The notes under the pieces: generated by a model | The model's database searches: none | What the model saw: only the letters and a program-made list of their open reading frames with translations | What the model was told of the DNA's origin: nothing | Origin: JBQTIU01 sp052387815 | GTDB lineage: Bacteria; Pseudomonadota; Alphaproteobacteria; CACIAM-22H2 | Direction: 5' to 3' | Length of the DNA: 27,236 nucleotides | Assembly (NCBI GenBank): GCA_052387815.1 | Contig: JBQTIU010000108.1 | Span: forward strand, 1-27,236 | Shown here: positions 23,541 to 27,236 of the stretch, one piece after another | Numbering within the stretch: position 1 is the first letter of the stretch | Layout of the letters: the number at the start of each line of letters is the position of its first letter | Program-made: the position numbers and the translations under genes

Positions 23541-23811
23541 TCGCTCGGCCTGACCTGCCTCGAAAAGATGCGGTGCATCATCTTGCCGCAGGCGATCCGG
23601 CGCGTCCTGCCGCCGCTCGGCAACCCGCTCGTCTACATTTTGAAGACGTCGTCGCTGGTGTCGGTCATCGGCTTGACCGAACTCACGCGGCGTGCCAACG
23701 AGATGGTCGTGAGCGGGTACCGCCCGCTCGAGATTTACACGTTCCTCGGACTGGAGTACCTGGAGCTGAATCCTTGTCGCGTCGTACATGGTTCGGTGGT
23801 TGGAGTGGCGG
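23541..23811 (+). pseudogene. Remnant of an amino-acid ABC transporter permease (5' truncated, frameshifted)
   Basis: The translation from 23541 starts inside the conserved EAA loop (SLGLTCLEKMRCIILPQAIR) and continues VLPPLGNPLVYILKTSSLVSVIGLTELTRRA, the C-terminal part of HisM/GlnP-type permeases. All earlier membrane segments are missing and repeat copy D lies immediately upstream. Near 23769-23770 the frame slips: dropping one A of CTGAAT restores ELILVASYMVRWLEWRM, a normal permease tail, in the frame of the following ATPase. This is therefore a relic with a deletion and a one-base insertion, not a working gene. The tail then runs into the ATPase start at 23812. Confidence 0.8.
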
Positions 23812-24567
23812 ATGGCGGAGAACGGCGACGGCAAGCCGATGATCGAGATGCGCGGGGTCAACAAGTGGTTCGGGACCTTTCAGGCCCTGAAGAACATCGA
23901 CCTCACCGTCAATCTCGGCCAGCGCGTCGTCGTCTGCGGGCCGTCGGGGTCCGGCAAGTCGACCATGATTCGCTGCGTCAATCGCCTCGAAATCCACCAG
24001 GAAGGCACGATCGTCGTCGACGGCATCGCGCTCAACGACGACATGAAGAACATTACCCAGGTCCGCCGCGAAGTCGGCATGGTGTTCCAGCAGTTCAATC
24101 TATTTCCGCACCTGACGGTGCTGCGCAACCTCACGCTCGCGCCGATGCGCGCGCGCGGCATGGGGCGCAAGGAGGCGGAGGAGCTGGCGATGGAGTACCT
24201 GAAGCGCGTGCGCATCCCCGAGCAGGCGCACAAGTATCCCTCCCAGCTCTCCGGCGGCCAGCAGCAGCGCGTCGCCATCGCGCGCTCGCTGTGCATGAAG
24301 CCGAAGATCATGCTGTTCGATGAGCCCACCTCCGCGCTCGACCCCGAGATGATCAAGGAGGTGCTCGACGTCATGATCGGGTTGGCGGAGGACGGCATGA
24401 CCATGCTATGCGTCACCCACGAGATGGGGTTCGCGCGCAAGGTGGCCGACCTCATGGTGTTCATGGACATGGGCGAGATCGTCGAAACCGCCCCGCCGCA
24501 GGAGTTCTTCGCCGCGCCCCAGAGCGAGCGCACGAAGCTGTTCTTGAGCCAGATCCTGTCGCACTAG
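23812..24567 (+). CDS. aapP: Amino-acid ABC transporter ATP-binding protein (AapP/GlnQ type)
   Basis: A 251-residue ABC ATPase that would power uptake of polar amino acids. Walker A is GPSGSGKST (43-51), the Q-loop is in MVFQQFNLFPH, the signature LSGGQQQRVAIARS is near residues 147-160, Walker B is IMLFDEPTSALD (about 167-178), and the switch His is in CVTHEMGFAR. The sequence is close to rhizobial AapP as remembered, including RVRIPEQAHKYPSQL and ERTKLFLSQIL. I chose the ATG at 23812 (GGAG six bases upstream); an earlier ATG at 23788 falls in permease-tail sequence. No intact permease or binding protein is in the window, so it is an orphan here; it may serve permeases encoded elsewhere or be decaying. 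Confidence 0.93.
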   Translation: MAENGDGKPMIEMRGVNKWFGTFQALKNIDLTVNLGQRVVVCGPSGSGKSTMIRCVNRLEIHQEGTIVVDGIALNDDMKNITQVRREVGMVFQQFNLFPHLTVLRNLTLAPMRARGMGRKEAEELAMEYLKRVRIPEQAHKYPSQLSGGQQQRVAIARSLCMKPKIMLFDEPTSALDPEMIKEVLDVMIGLAEDGMTMLCVTHEMGFARKVADLMVFMDMGEIVETAPPQEFFAAPQSERTKLFLSQILSH

Positions 24568-24624
24568 CCCGATCCGAGGGCGGCCCTCGCACGCCGTTGC
24601 GATCGGGGTCCGAGAGGGAGGAAA

Positions 24625-24726
24625 ATGTCCATGCAGTTCGGATCGCTCGCCGAGCCCGACGGCGCCTACCGCTATGCCACGCAGCAGCTCGAGGACAACG
24701 AGGCGCTGAGCCATGTCGGTCCATAG
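24625..24726 (+). CDS. Possible 33-residue small protein or leader peptide before the rhodanese gene
   Basis: An ATG at 24625 follows an excellent GAGGGAGGAAA ribosome-binding site and opens 33 codons (beginning MSMQFGSLAEPDGAYRYATQ) ending in TAG at 24724-24726. It overlaps the start of the cupin-rhodanese gene (24713) by 14 bases, so translation of the larger gene could be coupled to it; that gene has no clear site of its own. The peptide resembles nothing I recognise. It might instead be a relic of a longer gene. The strong site is the main support. Confidence 0.5.
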   Translation: MSMQFGSLAEPDGAYRYATQQLEDNEALSHVGP

Positions 24727-26893
24727 CGAGCGCGCGGCGGCCGTGGCTGAGACCATCGGCCGCATCCGCGAGATCGAGAAGCGCAAAGGCGTGACCCATG
24801 CGGGCCTCGACGAGATCAAGGCGCTCCTCGTCGCGCTCGGCGAGCGGAGCGACCTGTTCCCCTGGGACCACTTCCCGGTGCCGCCCGGCGCGGTCAACCG
24901 GATCTATCGCCTGACGGAGGACGCGGACCATCGCTTCGCGCTCTATGCCGCGGCGGGCGTGGCGGGGCGCTCGCGGCCGCCGCACAACCACACGACCTGG
25001 GCGGCGATCACCGGCATCTACGGCAACGAGCAAAACGTTTTCTATCGCCGCACCGACAACCGCCGGATTCCGGGTCGGGGAACGATCGAGAAGACGGGCG
25101 AGCTCGCCGTCCGGCCGGGCAACGCCGTCGCCTTCCTTCCCGACGACTTCCATACCGTCGAATCGATCGGCGCCGAGCCGACCCTGCATCTCCACTGCTA
25201 CGGCTTGAGCCTCGAGCACCTGCCGGGGCGCATCTTCTTCGGGGGCGAGACGGGCGGCGCCTACGCGCACTTCCCGGCCAACCCGAATATCGGCACCCCC
25301 ATCGTCGCGGCGGCCGAGCTCAAGGGGATGATCGGCGACGGCGAGGAGCTCGCCATCCTCGACGTGCGCGAGGAGGGCGTGTTCTCGAGGCGCCACCTGT
25401 TGTTCGCCTGCCCGATGCCGCTTTCTCGTCTCGAGTTGCGGATCGAGGCGCTGGTGGCGCGCCGCTCGACGCGCATCGTGCTGTGCGGCGAGCGCGATGC
25501 GGGCCTCGCCGAGCGCGCGGCGCGTCAGCTCATGCATTTCGGCTACCGCGACCTGTCGATCCTTCAGGATGGCGTCGAAGGCTGGGCCGAGGCGGGCTAC
25601 GAGCTGTTCAGCGGCGTCAACGTGCCGAGCAAGGCGTTCGGCGAGTTCATCGGGCGCCACGACGACACGCCGCTGCTGTCGCCGGGGGAGGTGAAGGCGA
25701 AGCTCGAGGCGGGCGAGGACGCGATCATCCTAGACAGCCGGCCGCTCGGCGAGTACCGGCGCATGAACATCCCCGGCGGCATCGATTGCCCGGGCGCCGA
25801 GCTGGTCTTGCGCGTACACGACCTCGTCAGGTCGCCCAAGACGCTGGTCGTCGTGAACTGCGCCGGGCGCACGCGCAGCATCATCGGCGCGCAGTCGCTC
25901 ATCAATGCGGGCCTGCCGAACCCGGTGGCGGCGCTCGAGAACGGCACCATGGGCTGGCACCTCGCCGGCCTCGAGCTGGAGCACGGGGCGCGGCGCGCGG
26001 CGCCGCCGCCCTCGGCCGCGGGGCTGTCGAAAGCGATCGCGGCGGCCGAGCGCGTCGCCAAGCGGTTCGCCGTCGTGGCGATCGACGCCGCGACCCTGGC
26101 GCGCTTCCAGGCCGAGTCCGACCGGCGCTCGCTTTACCTTCTCGACGTGCGCAGCCCCGAGGAGTACGAGGCCGGCCACATCGAAGGGTCGCGCTCGGCG
26201 CCCGGCGGCCAGCTCGTGCAGGCGACCGACAGCTACCTCGCCACGCGCAACGCGCGCCTCATCCTCGTCGACGACAACGGCGTGCGCGCCAAGATGACGG
26301 CCTCGTGGCTCGTCCAGATGGGCGGCTACGAGGTCTACGTGCTCGCCGATGCGCTGGTCGCGCCCGCGCTGGTCGTCGGACCCGATCGGCCGGGCGGGCC
26401 GGGCCTCGAGCGCGGCGAGGCCGACCGAATTGCGCCCTCTGCGCTCAAGGCGGCGCTCGAGCGCGGCGAGGCCGCGGTGATCGACCTCGACACCAGCCTC
26501 GAGTATCGCGCCGGCCACATCCCCGGTGCGTGGTTCGCCGTGCGCGCGCGCCTCAAGACCAGCCTCGTGAAGGTCGGTACGGCGAAGATGCTCGTGCTCG
26601 CCTCGCCGGACGGCGTGCTCGCTGGGCTCGCCGTACCCGAGGCGCGCAAGCTCACCGACATGCCGGTCAAGGTGCTCGACGGCGGGACCGCGGCCTGGAA
26701 GGCCGCCGGGTTGCCGATCGCGACGGGCGAGGAACGCATGGCCGACCAGCCCGACGACGTCTGGTATCGACCTTATGACCGCAAGGCGGGCGCCGAGGGC
26801 GCGATGAAGGACTATCTGACCTGGGAGGTCGACCTCCCCGCCCACATCGCGCGCGACGGCGACGCCAAGTTCCGGACCTTCCCGCGGGCCTGA
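24713..26893 (+). CDS. Cysteine-dioxygenase-like cupin fused to four rhodanese domains
   Basis: A 726-residue cytoplasmic protein. Residues 1-190 form a cysteine-dioxygenase-like cupin with the iron-site histidines His91 and His93 (HNHTTW) and His147. Four rhodanese modules follow. The first (about 195-305) has Cys258 in VLCGER; the second (about 325-420) has a full loop, Cys383 in NCAGRTRS. The third (about 460-555) has Asp520/Asp521 in place of the Cys (VDDNG), and the fourth (about 575-680) has Ala-Ser (LASPDG), so the last two cannot carry persulfide. It may oxidise or move sulfur from a thiol such as cysteine or 3-mercaptopropionate; this is inference. It follows the amino-acid ABC ATPase by about 145 bases and may share its transcript. 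Confidence 0.88.
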   Translation: MSVHSERAAAVAETIGRIREIEKRKGVTHAGLDEIKALLVALGERSDLFPWDHFPVPPGAVNRIYRLTEDADHRFALYAAAGVAGRSRPPHNHTTWAAITGIYGNEQNVFYRRTDNRRIPGRGTIEKTGELAVRPGNAVAFLPDDFHTVESIGAEPTLHLHCYGLSLEHLPGRIFFGGETGGAYAHFPANPNIGTPIVAAAELKGMIGDGEELAILDVREEGVFSRRHLLFACPMPLSRLELRIEALVARRSTRIVLCGERDAGLAERAARQLMHFGYRDLSILQDGVEGWAEAGYELFSGVNVPSKAFGEFIGRHDDTPLLSPGEVKAKLEAGEDAIILDSRPLGEYRRMNIPGGIDCPGAELVLRVHDLVRSPKTLVVVNCAGRTRSIIGAQSLINAGLPNPVAALENGTMGWHLAGLELEHGARRAAPPPSAAGLSKAIAAAERVAKRFAVVAIDAATLARFQAESDRRSLYLLDVRSPEEYEAGHIEGSRSAPGGQLVQATDSYLATRNARLILVDDNGVRAKMTASWLVQMGGYEVYVLADALVAPALVVGPDRPGGPGLERGEADRIAPSALKAALERGEAAVIDLDTSLEYRAGHIPGAWFAVRARLKTSLVKVGTAKMLVLASPDGVLAGLAVPEARKLTDMPVKVLDGGTAAWKAAGLPIATGEERMADQPDDVWYRPYDRKAGAEGAMKDYLTWEVDLPAHIARDGDAKFRTFPRA

Positions 26894-26956
26894 CGCGCGT
26901 TCCGCCGCGGCCCCTAGGGCACGAGGCGCGCACGATCCACCGGCCCCCTCCCGATC

Positions 26957-26978
26957 CCTCCCCCGCCTCGGGCGGAGG
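26957..26978. terminator. Possible bidirectional terminator hairpin
   Basis: CCGCC-TCG-GGCGG (26963-26975) with flanking CCT/AGG pairs and a three-base bulge lies between two convergent genes. There is no T-tract on either side, so at best it is a weak or Rho-assisted terminator. Confidence 0.35.
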
Positions 26979-26985
26979 AATAGGC

Positions 26986-27015
26986 GTGGGGGCGGATCTA
27001 TCGACCCGCCGCTAC
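26986..27015. repeat. Degenerate palindromic repeat, copy E
   Basis: GTGGGGGCGG, an eight-base loop, then ACCCGCCGCTAC. This is a single diverged unit of the same family as copies A-C, with both the GTAG-like and CTAC ends visible. Read on the minus strand, the TAG within its GTAG end is the stop codon of the indolepyruvate oxidoreductase gene. Confidence 0.65.
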
Positions 27016-27236
27016 TCGGCCGCCTGGGCCGCGGACGCGCGGAAGGCGGCGATGAGCTCGGCCTCGCGCGCCTTGGCCGCGGCGAGGTGGGCCGCCTTGC
27101 TATGACCGAAGCCGCGAATGTGCTCAGGCGTCTCGGCGAGCGCCACGGCGAGGCCGTGGTTGTCGGGCGAAAGCCGGTCGATGAGCTCGGCCACCAGCGC
27201 CTCGTAGTCGCGGATCAGCCGGCGCTCCGTGCGGCG
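27012..27236 (-). CDS. C-terminal end of indolepyruvate ferredoxin oxidoreductase (partial)
   Basis: A minus-strand frame is open from the right edge to a TAG at 27012-27014, giving 74 residues. They include LIRDYEALVAELIDRLSPDN, then ETPEHIRGFGHSKAAHLAAA and a charged tail. DYEALV, LPEQIRGFGHVKxxHL-like text and AKAREAELL are what I recall at the end of the long fused (about 1150-residue) indolepyruvate:ferredoxin oxidoreductases of proteobacteria, which convert aryl pyruvates from aromatic amino acids to aryl-acetyl-CoA. Catalytic domains are outside the window. The gene converges on the rhodanese gene, with a 118-base gap holding a hairpin and repeat copy E. Confidence 0.8.
   Translation of the reverse strand, partial: RRTERRLIRDYEALVAELIDRLSPDNHGLAVALAETPEHIRGFGHSKAAHLAAAKAREAELIAAFRASAAQAAE

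Overview
The window is about 27 kb of very GC-rich DNA with dense, mostly co-oriented genes, few intergenic gaps, GTG/TTG starts and purine-rich ribosome-binding sites. The gene families (tripartite tricarboxylate transporter, AapP-type ABC ATPase, FDH1-type formate dehydrogenase, fused indolepyruvate oxidoreductase) point to a soil or aquatic alphaproteobacterium, perhaps Rhodospirillales or Hyphomicrobiales; this is inference from gene content, not a database result. No rRNA, tRNA, CRISPR array or complete transposon was seen, and no gene-free stretch exceeds 300 bases.

Layout. The left edge holds the 3' end of an aromatic acyl-CoA hydroxylase/old-yellow-enzyme-like gene. Two envelope lipoprotein genes follow (trypsin/HtrA-like protease, TraT-like protein). 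Facing them on the minus strand are a MntA/HepT toxin-antitoxin pair and a ketopantoate-reductase-family gene. From 5.1 to 11.7 kb the minus strand reads gntR, a ThDP-dependent acyl-CoA lyase/decarboxylase-like gene, frc, a formyltransferase and fhs. Divergently, from 11.9 to 19.7 kb, the plus strand carries tctA, tctC, tctB and a two-subunit NAD-linked formate dehydrogenase. A HEAT-repeat protein follows, then a convergent HupE/UreJ-like membrane protein and a cyclase-family hydrolase, a broken ABC permease with an intact ATPase, a cupin plus four-rhodanese protein, and the 3' end of an indolepyruvate ferredoxin oxidoreductase.

How the genes fit together. The centre looks like one regulon for import and oxidation of a small carboxylic acid through formyl-CoA. 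TctABC would take up the acid. Frc would move CoA from formyl-CoA onto it, and the ThDP enzyme would cleave or decarboxylate the acyl-CoA and regenerate formyl-CoA. The released formate would go to NADH (formate dehydrogenase) or to 10-formyl-tetrahydrofolate (Fhs). Oxalate is the obvious substrate, but the ThDP enzyme lacks residues I recall as typical of oxalyl-CoA decarboxylase and looks more like 2-hydroxyacyl-CoA lyase or acetolactate synthase. The substrate is therefore open. A perfect 9-bp inverted repeat overlapping two back-to-back promoters lies between gntR and tctA and is the likely control point.

A second theme is a family of GC-rich palindromic repeats (GTAGGGGCGGGT, short loop, ACCCGCCC) seen at five places. 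Three copies overlap or abut TAG stop codons of genes, and one sits exactly at the truncated end of the broken permease.
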